A stretch of DNA of 26,437 nt, taken from a virus. The notes under the pieces are model-generated. The model worked only from the letters and a program-made list of their open reading frames with translations, was not told the origin of the DNA and made no database searches. The DNA lies in the IMG/VR virus record IMGVR_UViG_3300046007_005147, positions 1 to 26,437 of that record; one strand, 5' to 3'. Made by a program: the position numbers and the translations under genes. This document shows, piece after piece, positions 1 through 8,491 of the stretch; position 1 is the stretch's first letter; each line of letters starts with the position of its first letter.

Positions 1-73
1 GATTCTTCTTACCGTCTTCACGCTTTTCGGTGATATACTTTACATCTTCGATATCTTCTAAAATTAACTTCAT
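1..73 (-). CDS. 21: Prohead core protease gp21, N-terminal fragment
   Basis: Only the first 24 codons are inside the window; the gene runs off the left edge. The visible protein begins MKLILEDIEDVKYITEKRED, which resembles the N-terminus of T4-type prohead proteases. This serine protease matures the head by cleaving scaffold and capsid proteins. An AAGG ribosome site lies about 9 bases before the ATG and overlaps the stop codon of the gene in front, suggesting coupling. The identification rests on this short match and on position: gp21 follows the portal and core genes in T4. The catalytic residues are outside the window. Confidence 0.72.
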   Translation of the reverse strand, partial: MKLILEDIEDVKYITEKREDGKKN

Positions 74-84
74 GTCTTTATACC

Positions 85-450
85 TTATGAATAAACGCTA
101 GTTGTAGGATTTTTTGTCAATTCAACAACGATAAATCCTGCAGCAGCAGAATTCAAATTAGCAACAAGCGTCGCGGTAGAATCATTGTTTAACGCAATAC
201 CGTTGCCAGCAAAATCCATGTAACCTGTTCCGGAGAAAACACCTACAGTGTTTGACCCTCTTTTGACTTCCCAATAACCAGTCGCTCCGTTTGCGGAGCC
301 ATACCAGATTTGAGAAATATATGCGCCGACTACTGTTTCATCACCGATTGCAACGTTGCTAACAGAACTGTTACCAGCAATAGTGATTGTCGCATTTGAA
401 GTCAAATGAACGACTGCAGATAAACCTTTTTTATTATTGATGATCGGCAT
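85..450 (-). CDS. Unknown 121-residue beta-rich protein in the head gene cluster
   Basis: I do not recognise this family. The protein is small, has no signal peptide or membrane segment, and is rich in Ser, Thr, Asn, Gly and Val with alternating hydrophobic residues, as in a beta-sandwich. Its middle has aromatic strands (QIWYGSANGATGYWEVKRG, about residues 47-65). It sits between the 305-residue core-like gene, with a 2-base gap, and gp21, and has an AGGA ribosome site. The position suggests a head component such as a decoration or minor structural protein, but that is inference from context only. T4 has no gene at this place between 68 and 21. Confidence 0.7.
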   Translation of the reverse strand: MPIINNKKGLSAVVHLTSNATITIAGNSSVSNVAIGDETVVGAYISQIWYGSANGATGYWEVKRGSNTVGVFSGTGYMDFAGNGIALNNDSTATLVANLNSAAAGFIVVELTKNPTTSVYS

Positions 451-452
451 GA

Positions 453-1370
453 TTAGATCCTACCAATCATATTTTTGTCGCGTTCTGCAGATTGTTCATT
501 CTGTGAAGCAATATTATGAACCATGTCCTCTAGTTGAGTAGACATGTTTTTCATTTGCCATAGGTTGTCAGAATGTGCCCATTTGCTGTCTGATTTGTCA
601 CAGTTTGCTTTGTGCTTCATCAAATGTTTTGCAAGGTCTTCAACTGCTTTCATTGCGCGCTTGTGGTGAGTGTTGTATGCGTCCTGTGCAACGCCTTCAT
701 CAAGTTCAACAGATTCCTTTGCAGTTTTTGCTGCGTTTTTGAAATCTTGTGCGGTCGGAGCCTTTGGGTGACCTGCGGGTCTGCTGATACCTAGTCTCTT
801 ACGACGATTGACGTAGTAATAAAGACCCTTCTTTTCTTCCTCGACTTCAACTGCTTCATTTTGTGAAGTTACAAGTTTTTTACCAGAATATGCAATTTTA
901 CCGTCACCCATATGACGAGCAGATTCGCCAGTTGCGCGATGTGCTGCTAGAACTGATTTTACGTCTTTGGGTTCGACTTGTGCATACTTCAAACCTTCAG
1001 TGACTTCAACAGCTTCCATTGCTTGCTTGCGAATGGTTGCGAAGTAAACTTGCTTGCCTTTTTCAGCGCCGTATTGCTTTTGCATTGACGACTTCATTCC
1101 TGAGTCATCATACTTTGCTTTCAACTTCTTTTCTTTTTTCTTGTCCGCAGAAGTCATGATTTCCTCATGGACTTTTTCGTCCTGCGGTTTATCATAGCCG
1201 TGACGTTCAGGAGAACGCTTGACAGTTTTTACCTTCGAGGCCTTAAATACATCATCGCCATTCTTGTTAGCATCTGGCGTGACTTTAATTTCGTGTTTTG
1301 CGACGAATTCTTGTTCGCCCTTTGCTTTAGGTGTATAACCACCTAGAATGTTGTCTAATGACTTTGCCAT
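453..1370 (-). CDS. Prohead core-like protein in the gp68 position
   Basis: A 305-residue, highly charged, Lys/Glu-rich protein placed between gp67 and gp21, where T4 carries the core protein gp68. It looks like linear modules joined by acidic linkers rather than one fold. The modules include YGAEKGKQVYFATIRKQ (about 100-116) and KKGLYYYVNRRKRLG followed by KAPTAQDF (about 180-210). Short repeats E-A/S-V-E-V/L occur near residues 119, 172 and 219. Similar modules are familiar to me from head-core or structural proteins of aquatic T4-like phages. The hydrophobic-x-Glu steps could be gp21 cleavage sites, since T4 core proteins are cut after such motifs. It may act as a scaffold or internal head protein; this is inferred from position and composition. 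An AGGA ribosome site precedes the ATG. Confidence 0.72.
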   Translation of the reverse strand: MAKSLDNILGGYTPKAKGEQEFVAKHEIKVTPDANKNGDDVFKASKVKTVKRSPERHGYDKPQDEKVHEEIMTSADKKKEKKLKAKYDDSGMKSSMQKQYGAEKGKQVYFATIRKQAMEAVEVTEGLKYAQVEPKDVKSVLAAHRATGESARHMGDGKIAYSGKKLVTSQNEAVEVEEEKKGLYYYVNRRKRLGISRPAGHPKAPTAQDFKNAAKTAKESVELDEGVAQDAYNTHHKRAMKAVEDLAKHLMKHKANCDKSDSKWAHSDNLWQMKNMSTQLEDMVHNIASQNEQSAERDKNMIGRI

Positions 1371-1372
1371 TT

Positions 1373-1711
1373 TTATTTTTCCTCTGAATCCGAAGTTTCG
1401 TCATCTTCAAGGTCTACATCGTCAATATCGTCTAAATCACTCAATAGATCATCAAGGTCATCATCAGAAATGTCGAACTCTTCATCGTCCTCTATTTCAT
1501 CTTCTTCATCATCTTCCCATTTCTCATCGTCCCATCCGGCTTCTTCTTTACCTTCGCCGCCGAACATAGACATTGCGACTTCTCTTTTCTTGCCTTCAAT
1601 AGCAGCATGAATCTTTGACAACATCAATGAATCAACTGCTTGCTTGACATTCAAAGGGTTTTCCGTCGCTGAAAAATTGATAATATCTTCAATGTTATAT
1701 TTATCACTCAT
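1373..1711 (-). CDS. 67: Prohead core protein gp67
   Basis: A 112-residue protein immediately after the portal gene, as in T4. The first half is a helical segment (about residues 20-50, including DSLMLSKIHAAIEGKKREVA). The second half is an almost unbroken run of Asp and Glu (about 60-112). T4 gp67 has the same plan, a short helix plus an acidic tail, in about 80 residues; it forms part of the scaffolding core and is degraded to internal peptides during maturation. The gene is separated from gp20 by 6 bases. The GGAG that serves it lies rather far (about 11 bases) from the ATG. Identification is by architecture and synteny, because the acidic tail is too low-complexity to be decisive. Confidence 0.82.
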   Translation of the reverse strand: MSDKYNIEDIINFSATENPLNVKQAVDSLMLSKIHAAIEGKKREVAMSMFGGEGKEEAGWDDEKWEDDEEDEIEDDEEFDISDDDLDDLLSDLDDIDDVDLEDDETSDSEEK

Positions 1712-1717
1712 GATACA

Positions 1718-3328
1718 TTAAACTCCTAATTGTGGTTGAGTTGGCGCTTGCGGAGGCATTGACGCGCCGCTCGGTGTTTCTGTCGGACCTTCCTCGGGTT
1801 GTTGTTCTATTGGTTGTCCATCCGGGCCCAACTGTGGGTATTGAGGATTGTTCATTTCTTGTTGAATTTGCTCATCAATCTCTTCAATTTCGTCATCAGT
1901 TTGACGAAGGACATTTTTACGAATCCATTCATGTGAGTAGTATTTTCCTGCATAAGGTGAAATGTTATTCAATGCGTTAATACGATCATTGAGAATTTCC
2001 ATCTCTTTAGATTCGGCAAAGAAACTGTCACGAGCAAACTTGAATCTAAATTGTTTTGAAAAATCATCCCACTCTTCAGGTGTCATAATTTTTTTCAAAA
2101 TTAATTGCTTTTCAAGACAACCAATAAACAAATCTGAGAATCTTGCGCGGAGACGATCAATGAATCTAGCAAATTTAACTTCTTCTCTAGTTATTTCTGA
2201 TGCACGACCGAGTTGGTATTGTGACTCAGGATCTAATCTGCTGAAAGGAACATTGAGTGATCTGAACAATCTTCTCTGGAAGTATTTAACATCCTCTAAT
2301 TCCCCGAGATTCTGACCTGCAGGTAATGATGTGATTTCCGTTCCTCGCGCACCTTCACGACGAGCCATCCAATAATTCTCTGTCATGGTCATCATTTTGC
2401 GATCATCACGGATTTCGCCAGTATTAGAATCGTAAACTAGGCGTGACTTATAGCGAGTCATCATGTCACGTAAATATTGTTCTGCCTTCATTTTCGGAAG
2501 GTTACCTACGTCAACGTAGAAAATCAAACGCTCAGGCGCTCTAGTTAAACGATAGATTAACGTTGCATCTTCTAATGCACGGAGTTGGTTCATCGGTTTG
2601 ATTGCTTTGTGCATGTAACTCAAAACCATTGTGCCATCACGATCAGTTAAACCTGATGTGACATGAACGATTGAGTCTTTCGCAATACGCAAACCGTTTG
2701 TGGATCCCATTGCTGCTTGAGCACCTGCACGTGCTTGAAATCCTTTGTCATTATAGACATAGTATTCGGCGGCAGTTTTCTGAATGGGGGATGCGTTGGG
2801 GTCAGATTTGTCGCGTTTTTTTGAAATTTCACGAATTTTTCTGATTTTTCTCGGGTCAATGTATCTGAGTTCTTTGATACCGTCATTGAGTTTCTTGTCA
2901 TCAATAATAACATGATAATATAGTCGACCATCAATATACCATTTTTTGAAAATGTCATATGAATATTTGTTGAAATCTAGCAAATTCAATATATTATCAA
3001 ATTCAGTTGTGATAGCTTTTTTGACGTTGTTTGCAATTTTAACATCATCTAAAACCAATTCAACTGTTTTGACATTTTCTTCATTGACTATCGAGTCGTT
3101 TACAATGTCTTCAATAGCAGAATCAATTTCTGGTTGTTGGGCCATTTCACGATATTTAGATACTAATTCTGCTTCTGTTCTAACAGTGCCATCAAGATCA
3201 ATGTATGTTCCATATTGGCCACCAGCAGCAACGACAACTGCCCCGTCATCCTTATACTCGGGAGTAAAAGATGGCAGGTCACTTGTTTCCTGTTTTCTTC
3301 TAATTTCAAAACCAAATAAGCTGGCCAT
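1718..3328 (-). CDS. 20: Portal vertex protein gp20
   Basis: A 536-residue portal protein, close to T4 gp20 in length (about 524). It forms the dodecameric ring at one head vertex through which DNA is packaged and ejected, and it nucleates prohead assembly. Typical stretches are EIDSAIEDIVNDSIV (about residues 67-81), the clip/wing region YDIFKKWYIDGRLYYHVIID, and the RLIFYVDVGNLPKMKAEQYL region with DPESQYQLGRASEITREEVKF further on. The C-terminus is a Pro/Gln-rich tail (last 45 residues or so). The start has GAAGG about 9 bases upstream of ATG. A strong hairpin lies directly upstream, between gp19 and this gene, and no late promoter box is visible between the hairpin and the start. Confidence 0.96.
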   Translation of the reverse strand: MASLFGFEIRRKQETSDLPSFTPEYKDDGAVVVAAGGQYGTYIDLDGTVRTEAELVSKYREMAQQPEIDSAIEDIVNDSIVNEENVKTVELVLDDVKIANNVKKAITTEFDNILNLLDFNKYSYDIFKKWYIDGRLYYHVIIDDKKLNDGIKELRYIDPRKIRKIREISKKRDKSDPNASPIQKTAAEYYVYNDKGFQARAGAQAAMGSTNGLRIAKDSIVHVTSGLTDRDGTMVLSYMHKAIKPMNQLRALEDATLIYRLTRAPERLIFYVDVGNLPKMKAEQYLRDMMTRYKSRLVYDSNTGEIRDDRKMMTMTENYWMARREGARGTEITSLPAGQNLGELEDVKYFQRRLFRSLNVPFSRLDPESQYQLGRASEITREEVKFARFIDRLRARFSDLFIGCLEKQLILKKIMTPEEWDDFSKQFRFKFARDSFFAESKEMEILNDRINALNNISPYAGKYYSHEWIRKNVLRQTDDEIEEIDEQIQQEMNNPQYPQLGPDGQPIEQQPEEGPTETPSGASMPPQAPTQPQLGV

Positions 3329-3340
3329 TTAATTTCCTTC

Positions 3341-3378
3341 AAATTAAAAGGGGCTATCATGCGGACATGATAGCCCCT
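3341..3378 (-). terminator. Strong hairpin with T-rich tail between gp19 and portal gene
   Basis: A perfect 13-base inverted repeat, AGGGGCTATCATG / CATGATAGCCCCT, spans 3349-3378 with a 4-base loop. Read on the minus strand it is followed by TTTTAATTT, the form of an intrinsic terminator for transcripts leaving gp19. It ends only about 20 bases before the portal start codon. The portal would then depend on read-through, or the structure may instead act as a processing or stability element. Readings other than termination remain open. Confidence 0.75.
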
Positions 3379-3422
3379 CGTATAAACAAAAATGTTAGTT
3401 CATATCAGAGGCTAAATTTTAA

Positions 3423-4028
3423 TTAGCTACGAGAAGTAGAGAAGCCAGGACCTGGCTGACTAATATTGTATGGGACTGCGCCTGTGGTATTTTCTTCAGT
3501 GTATGGTTCCCACCAGTCGTATGAGAATGTAACGTCGAAAGTTTCAATCTGGTTTGTTGTTTCCCAATCAAGATTGATTGCGTCAATTTGAGTCGGGAAA
3601 ATGCCGATGAATTTATAAGAACGAATCGGCTTACCGATATTTTCGCCAGACTTACCAGCCTTTGAATACTGTCTTACAATCGCAGTAGATTTGTAAAGTA
3701 GAGGGCTTGCACCCGCAGCGTTTACGTTTGTGACGAGAGTGTTAATTCTGTTTGACCATTCTTCGAATCTGGCACGAACTTTGAAATCTTCATCGTTCAT
3801 AACAGTGATAGACCAGTCAGCGAATGTTCTGTCACCCGCCAACTTGATTTTTCTTCCGAAGTAAGGAATTTGAATGTCACCGATAGTCATAGCAGGCAAT
3901 TGTGAAGCCCTTGCGACAAACTTCAATTGCTCTAACCCATTATAACTAATTTCAACGTCGAACAATGACGGACGAGCGCCGCCATTGACAAGACCTTGTG
4001 ATCTGAATGTGTTAATGTTAAAAGGCAT
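3423..4028 (-). CDS. 19: Tail tube protein gp19
   Basis: A 201-residue tail tube subunit, which stacks as hexameric rings inside the sheath and guides DNA during ejection. The N-terminal part (NTFRSQGLVNGGARPSLFDV, about residues 6-25) and the central SLFDVEI, ATQ/ASQLPAMTIGDIQIPYFGRKIKLAGDRTFADWSITVMNDEDF style strands (about 40-82) match the T4-type tube fold. The C-terminal stretch (IGIFPTQIDAINLDWE, then FDVTFSYDWWEP) is also typical. It is longer than T4 gp19 (163 residues). A TAGGAG ribosome site lies 6 bases from ATG, and a GATAAATA box lies about 25 bases upstream. It directly follows the sheath gene, as in T4. Confidence 0.95.
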   Translation of the reverse strand: MPFNINTFRSQGLVNGGARPSLFDVEISYNGLEQLKFVARASQLPAMTIGDIQIPYFGRKIKLAGDRTFADWSITVMNDEDFKVRARFEEWSNRINTLVTNVNAAGASPLLYKSTAIVRQYSKAGKSGENIGKPIRSYKFIGIFPTQIDAINLDWETTNQIETFDVTFSYDWWEPYTEENTTGAVPYNISQPGPGFSTSRS

Positions 4029-4052
4029 GTTGTTCTCCTATTCCTTTTCTTT

Positions 4053-4060
4053 TATTTATC
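4053..4060 (-). promoter_or_regulatory. Possible late promoter box upstream of gp19
   Basis: The minus strand reads GATAAATA, one mismatch from the T4 late promoter TATAAATA. It lies 25 bases before the gp19 ATG and overlaps the gp18 stop codon. The position is right for a separate tube transcript, which would make sense because tube and sheath are needed in very large amounts. The mismatch at the first T lowers confidence. Confidence 0.45.
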
Positions 4061-6359
4061 AGAATTGTCCGACGACTTCAGAGAATGCAACACCTGTTCT
4101 AACAGCAACAAAGTTCAACTGAATGAAATTGATGGAACGAGCAGGTTTAATGTAGATGTCACCTACAAATTCGTTACGATCAATCACTTCAGGTGTGTTG
4201 TTTGTTTCGTCACAGACAACCAAGAAATCAGTGATACCTCTACGACCCTGAACATCTGCCAAATAAGGTGTTATCAAGTTTTTGAATTGTGAACGAGTGA
4301 ATACATCGTTGAACTCAAACAAAGTGCTTCTTGCAGAGCGAGAAATTGCCTTTTCTAGAACAATAAACAATCTTCTCACGTTAATTCTGTCAAACGCAGA
4401 AGATTTTCCTAGAAGAGTCTTGTCACCATACAATAGTGTGCCTTGACCTGGGAATGTCACGACAGGGTTTACACCATTTTTGTATAGCGTGTCACGATCT
4501 GCTTTAGATGGGTTGTATGCAAGTTTGACGAGATTTTTAATTTGACCTCTGTTCAATCCTGCAGGTGACCACCACGGATCATTCGTAATATCAGTTCTTG
4601 CACATAGACCTGCAATGTCACCGTTCAAAGGAACCCAACGATACAAATCGTTATAGCGATCATACATGTATTTGTAACCTGAATCCAATACAGCGTATGA
4701 TGTTGAACGGAGGTTATTTCTTGTTGTAACAATCGCATCAGCGGCTTCGCTTCCTGTTTTGCCGATAACATCTGACTTTGGCGGAGAAACGAAAACAACA
4801 CAATCTTTTCTGACTTCAGCTAAATTGTCGATTAGATAATTTGCTAGTTGACCTGAGTTGTCAATCGTCTTACCAGTCAAGATCAATGAAATGTCAACAT
4901 CTTCTGGTGACAAGAATTGATCATATGATCTAGCAAGATTGGTCAAACTGATTGTAGATTCATCTGCGCCGTCTCTGCCCATTACGAAGTTATAACTCGC
5001 AACGTCAACAGTTGTTGATCTCAATTGTGAAGCTGTATCTGATGCAGCGCCTGACAAATCATTGATTGCATATACATATGCAGAATTTTCATTTATGATG
5101 TCTTTATAGTAGTTTGCAGCACCATCAATTGTCTTTGAATCTGTCGCACGAGAAATTCCGCTGTAAACTTCAAGGATGGTTCCAGGAACACCTGAGACCT
5201 TACCCATTTCGTCAACAACAACCACATGCATTTCATCAGCGTTAACTGCTGTATTTCCGAAATTCAATTGGTATTCGGACTTAGCAGGCGCGGTGTCAAA
5301 TGTATTATAGAATTCCCAGAAACGATTTAGTGTGGTATTGATGGTTACGTTTGAAATTTGCTTGACAGGTTCATCAAATGTCATAGTAAATGTAGCAACT
5401 GCGTTAGTGGTGTTACCAGAAACACTCGGTGAAGATAGTGACGCAATTTTCAATTTCTGCGTTCCTACTTCAACTCTATCTGTCAAGTTCAATGAATTGT
5501 AAAGTGACCATACGGTTGTGTTCGCGTCTGTATTAGAAGAAGCAAAATCAGTTGATGCTACTGTAACAGTAACTGTAGCATTTGTGCTATTTACAGGAGC
5601 AGTCACTACAGTAGATTTTGTAGTTGTTCCGTTAGAAACTGCATAAGTGCTATTTGAAATGTCGATTGCGGATGTGTATCCGACCGCATCAGCACAGACA
5701 GAAATTCTCAAACTGTTACCGATTTCACCTGGGAATCTTGCAACAAAATGCACATCAGTGTCGTATGATGATATATCTTTTGCGTCAAAATCTTCACGGT
5801 TTTTGACGATTTGACCTGATAGGTTTGCAACAGAACCGCTGTTTGCAATTGCAGTGAAAGCAGTGTCGCTTGCAAGTTGGATTGTTCCGCCTGTTGAGCC
5901 CAAAACTGCTGCAGAGTTTGAAGCTAGCACGAATACTGTGCTGTTAACTACGTTAACGACTCTGGTGCCCGCTGCTATCGAGTTATTAGTAGACGCAACA
6001 ACAACCATGCCATTAGTAATGCCTGTGGTGCTAGCAACTGTTACGTTTGCTTGGTTTAAAGAAACTGTTGCAGAAGTTGCAATAGGTGATGTGCCTGTTG
6101 TGTTTGCAGCTCTAGAAACATGCAAGCGATTTCCGTAGCTCAAAAAGCTAGCAGCAGTCAACCATGTTTCTGCATTTAAATTTGTAGGTTTACCGAAACG
6201 ACTTGCTAGAGAGTTTTCGTTGTCTATCAACACTCTCTGTTCTACAGGTCCCCAACGAAAGACACCTGCAATAGCGCCATCTGTCGTTGACACCGCAGGA
6301 ACAATAGTAGTTAAGTCAACTTCACTAACATTGATGCCCGCACTTATTTGGAATGACAT
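4059..6359 (-). CDS. 18: Contractile tail sheath protein gp18
   Basis: The sheath subunit that contracts around the tail tube during infection. The N-terminus (SFQISAGINVSEVDLTT) and the C-terminal domain (VFTRSQFKNLITPYLADVQG, then FVGDIYIKPARSINFIQLNF) are classical for T4-type sheaths. I chose the ATG at 6359 over the in-frame ATG at 6377 because AAAGGAG sits about 7 bases before it and the MSFQ..GINVSEVDL start is typical. That gives 766 residues, about 100 longer than T4 gp18 (659). The excess is in two Thr/Ser/Val/Asn-rich stretches near residues 90-180 and 235-350, probably surface domains. It is preceded by an exact TATAAATA late box. Confidence 0.95.
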   Translation of the reverse strand: MSFQISAGINVSEVDLTTIVPAVSTTDGAIAGVFRWGPVEQRVLIDNENSLASRFGKPTNLNAETWLTAASFLSYGNRLHVSRAANTTGTSPIATSATVSLNQANVTVASTTGITNGMVVVASTNNSIAAGTRVVNVVNSTVFVLASNSAAVLGSTGGTIQLASDTAFTAIANSGSVANLSGQIVKNREDFDAKDISSYDTDVHFVARFPGEIGNSLRISVCADAVGYTSAIDISNSTYAVSNGTTTKSTVVTAPVNSTNATVTVTVASTDFASSNTDANTTVWSLYNSLNLTDRVEVGTQKLKIASLSSPSVSGNTTNAVATFTMTFDEPVKQISNVTINTTLNRFWEFYNTFDTAPAKSEYQLNFGNTAVNADEMHVVVVDEMGKVSGVPGTILEVYSGISRATDSKTIDGAANYYKDIINENSAYVYAINDLSGAASDTASQLRSTTVDVASYNFVMGRDGADESTISLTNLARSYDQFLSPEDVDISLILTGKTIDNSGQLANYLIDNLAEVRKDCVVFVSPPKSDVIGKTGSEAADAIVTTRNNLRSTSYAVLDSGYKYMYDRYNDLYRWVPLNGDIAGLCARTDITNDPWWSPAGLNRGQIKNLVKLAYNPSKADRDTLYKNGVNPVVTFPGQGTLLYGDKTLLGKSSAFDRINVRRLFIVLEKAISRSARSTLFEFNDVFTRSQFKNLITPYLADVQGRRGITDFLVVCDETNNTPEVIDRNEFVGDIYIKPARSINFIQLNFVAVRTGVAFSEVVGQF

Positions 6360-6401
6360 AGGATTCTCCTTTTTCAAAGGTTTATTATAAGATATTCTCT
6401 T

Positions 6402-6409
6402 TATTTATA
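6402..6409 (-). promoter_or_regulatory. T4-type late promoter upstream of gp18
   Basis: An exact TATAAATA on the minus strand, in the short gap between the gp17 stop and the gp18 start, 43 bases before the chosen ATG. In T4 this octamer alone is recognised by the late sigma factor gp55 with the sliding clamp. A small CCTTT/AAAGG hairpin and the AAAGGAG ribosome site follow in the predicted leader. Confidence 0.85.
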
Positions 6410-6421
6410 AATGCACTAGAT

Positions 6422-8080
6422 TCAATCCCACATACTAGCTATACGCATCCAATGAGGTGACTCTACGTCAATACCTAATTCATTTACAGCTTCATTGTCA
6501 TTCCCATCGTCTAAAAACCCGTAAGGTAATAAGTCACTCATCAATTCTTCTTCAGATTTTTCACGCAATTTTTGTAGTGTGTTGATGTCTGTCATTTCTT
6601 TGAAATAATTTTGATCAGACATCCATGCAAACAAAACCAAAGGCATGACTAAGTCATCATGATTTCCTGGCTCTGCTTCATAACTACTACCTTTGCGAGA
6701 AAAGGTTGTCAACTCAAGTATCGTATTGTGGTCATTTATTATAAGTTGGTTTTGTTCAATCAGAAGTTTCAACAGAGAACAACCGACTGATTTTATGACT
6801 TTGGTTGTCCTTACACCTCTTTCAGCATTCTGTGAACCAAAACCATTTGAAATTTGCTTACCTGCACGACCTGATGCTGCAGTGTAAAGTATGTTTTCAT
6901 ATTCGTAATCATTATATATGCTATCTACAACTTGACCACCTATGTCGTTAGTTTCGACAAGGACTGCTGCTTCATTATACATTCTACATACACGGGCAAC
7001 AGTTTCAGCGTATTCGATAGGACTAATCGTGTTGTTTCTGAACGCAACAACTTGTTTGTATGGCATCTGCGAAACGTCAACAATATGGAACGCAGAATAG
7101 TCAAGACCTTTTCCGTGTGAAACGTCAACAACGCAAACGTAAACTTTTCCTGGTTGTTTTTCTTCGTAGATATACATACCATTACGAGCAAACAGTGCAG
7201 GTTTCACAACCAATTCTTTCAATTTCCATCCAGCAATCAGTGTGCCAGACGAACCTAAGAATTCGACTTCGTGTTCCTGTGAGAACTTTTCGTAGTCGAA
7301 TGACATTGCTGCGAGTGTTTTTTCTTTCCATGAGTCATCACGACCCGGAACGTCATACCACATAACTTTGATCGGGTTGTATTCGTTTTTGCCCTGGAGT
7401 GCGTAGTCCCACGTTTTGTAAAAGTGGTTCATACCATTCGGCGTAGACACCAACACAACCTTAGTAGTTTCCCCGGAAGAAATAGTGGGAAAGGTTGAGT
7501 TGAAGAACTCATCCCAATTTTCAATAAACGCTGCTTCGTCAATAAACAATAGGTTGATTGCGTAACCACGAATAGAGTCAGATGATGTTGCTGCTGCGAT
7601 GACACGAGATTGATTTTCTAGAACAAACGAACCTTTGTTCCATTCGACAACACCTTGCTGCAACCACTTCGGCAAATGTTGGTATGCGAGTTGAACCTTG
7701 CCTAGAATTTCTCTAGCAGTGTCACCTTTGTTTGCAAGCAACGCAACAGTTTTTTCAGGATTGAATATGATATACCAAAGAATGAACGCACAGGTGGTTG
7801 TCGATTTTCCGATTTGACGAGCAGTTGCGAGAATCGTATAGCGATTTTCCGCCATAGACGTCAACATGTTTTCTTGGTAATCATAAAGATCGAAGTTGAC
7901 AAGACCTTTGTCAACGTGTATAATTTTCATGTAGGTTCTGCAAAAATATACAGGATCAGTAGAGCACTTCATATACTCAGCAAGCATTTCAGGTGTCCAG
8001 TCAATACCGACACCGGCACGCTTGAGATTTACGTTTCCGTTATATCCTTTGTAATTTACGTATTCTACATCATCATTCAT
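6422..8080 (-). CDS. 17: Terminase large subunit gp17 (packaging ATPase and nuclease)
   Basis: The 552-residue packaging motor protein. The N-terminal ATPase shows an adenine-binding/Walker A segment ATARQIGKST (about residues 85-94), Walker B LLFIDEAAF with D171-E172, and the coupling motif STPNG (202-206). The C-terminal RNase H-like nuclease shows the expected three acidic sites: VVDVSHG (D309), LVETND (E366) and GNHDDLV (D465/D466). These correspond to the T4 catalytic triad pattern. The length is slightly under T4 gp17 (610). The start overlaps the gp16 stop as ATGA, so the two subunits are probably translated in a coupled way. Confidence 0.97.
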   Translation of the reverse strand: MNDDVEYVNYKGYNGNVNLKRAGVGIDWTPEMLAEYMKCSTDPVYFCRTYMKIIHVDKGLVNFDLYDYQENMLTSMAENRYTILATARQIGKSTTTCAFILWYIIFNPEKTVALLANKGDTAREILGKVQLAYQHLPKWLQQGVVEWNKGSFVLENQSRVIAAATSSDSIRGYAINLLFIDEAAFIENWDEFFNSTFPTISSGETTKVVLVSTPNGMNHFYKTWDYALQGKNEYNPIKVMWYDVPGRDDSWKEKTLAAMSFDYEKFSQEHEVEFLGSSGTLIAGWKLKELVVKPALFARNGMYIYEEKQPGKVYVCVVDVSHGKGLDYSAFHIVDVSQMPYKQVVAFRNNTISPIEYAETVARVCRMYNEAAVLVETNDIGGQVVDSIYNDYEYENILYTAASGRAGKQISNGFGSQNAERGVRTTKVIKSVGCSLLKLLIEQNQLIINDHNTILELTTFSRKGSSYEAEPGNHDDLVMPLVLFAWMSDQNYFKEMTDINTLQKLREKSEEELMSDLLPYGFLDDGNDNEAVNELGIDVESPHWMRIASMWD

Positions 8081-8487
8081 TCAGGTTTACTCTTCATGTC
8101 CTTCAGAAATTTCTGAAGCTCTGCAGTAGAACCTACGAACAAGTTATTTTGAACTTTGTTTCCGCCGAGACCATCAACAGGTCCTTCAATTGATTTCTGA
8201 ATCTCAATTTTTGTTTTTCTGAGATTCAACAAATCCTTGTTTGCATCGACCAATGTTTTCACCATAGTCGCAAGAACCTCGAATGCACGGGGATGTTGGG
8301 TTTGGGCTGCGACTTGCGCGAGCTCGTCTAACGCATTCGCACCTGTCTCAATAACGGAATATATGTTTTGACGCGCATATTCGTAGTCGTTATTATCGTC
8401 AATTGCGACAGTGCCCAAAACTATTTTAGGTTGCTCTGGCATTGGCGCCATATCAAGAGCTTTACCTATAGTATCATTATTTGCCAT
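8077..8487 (-). CDS. 16: Terminase small subunit gp16
   Basis: A 136-residue small terminase subunit, which forms rings that regulate gp17 and direct it to DNA. The recognisable core is a helical pair with HPRAFEVLATMVKTLVDANKDLL (about residues 64-86), the same block seen in T4-type gp16 proteins, followed by a charged helix (LRKTKIEIQKS). The C-terminus (FVGSTAELQKFLKDM) is the usual end. It lies between gp15 and gp17, as in T4, with a 4-base gap from gp15 and a 4-base overlap with gp17. It is somewhat shorter than T4 gp16 (164). Confidence 0.93.
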   Translation of the reverse strand: MANNDTIGKALDMAPMPEQPKIVLGTVAIDDNNDYEYARQNIYSVIETGANALDELAQVAAQTQHPRAFEVLATMVKTLVDANKDLLNLRKTKIEIQKSIEGPVDGLGGNKVQNNLFVGSTAELQKFLKDMKSKPE

Positions 8488-8491
8488 TAAG

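Noticed and set aside
1695-1704. GATAAATATA within the first codons of gp67 as a late promoter.
   Set aside because: It lies inside the start of the gene itself (codons for DKYN), so a transcript from it would lack the gp67 start. It is too far from the next gene and probably coincidental.
6357-6377. Upstream in-frame ATG at 6377 as the start of gp18.
   Set aside because: The ATG at 6359 has AAAGGAG at proper distance and yields the family-typical N-terminus; the extra six residues would be encoded by the ribosome site region itself.
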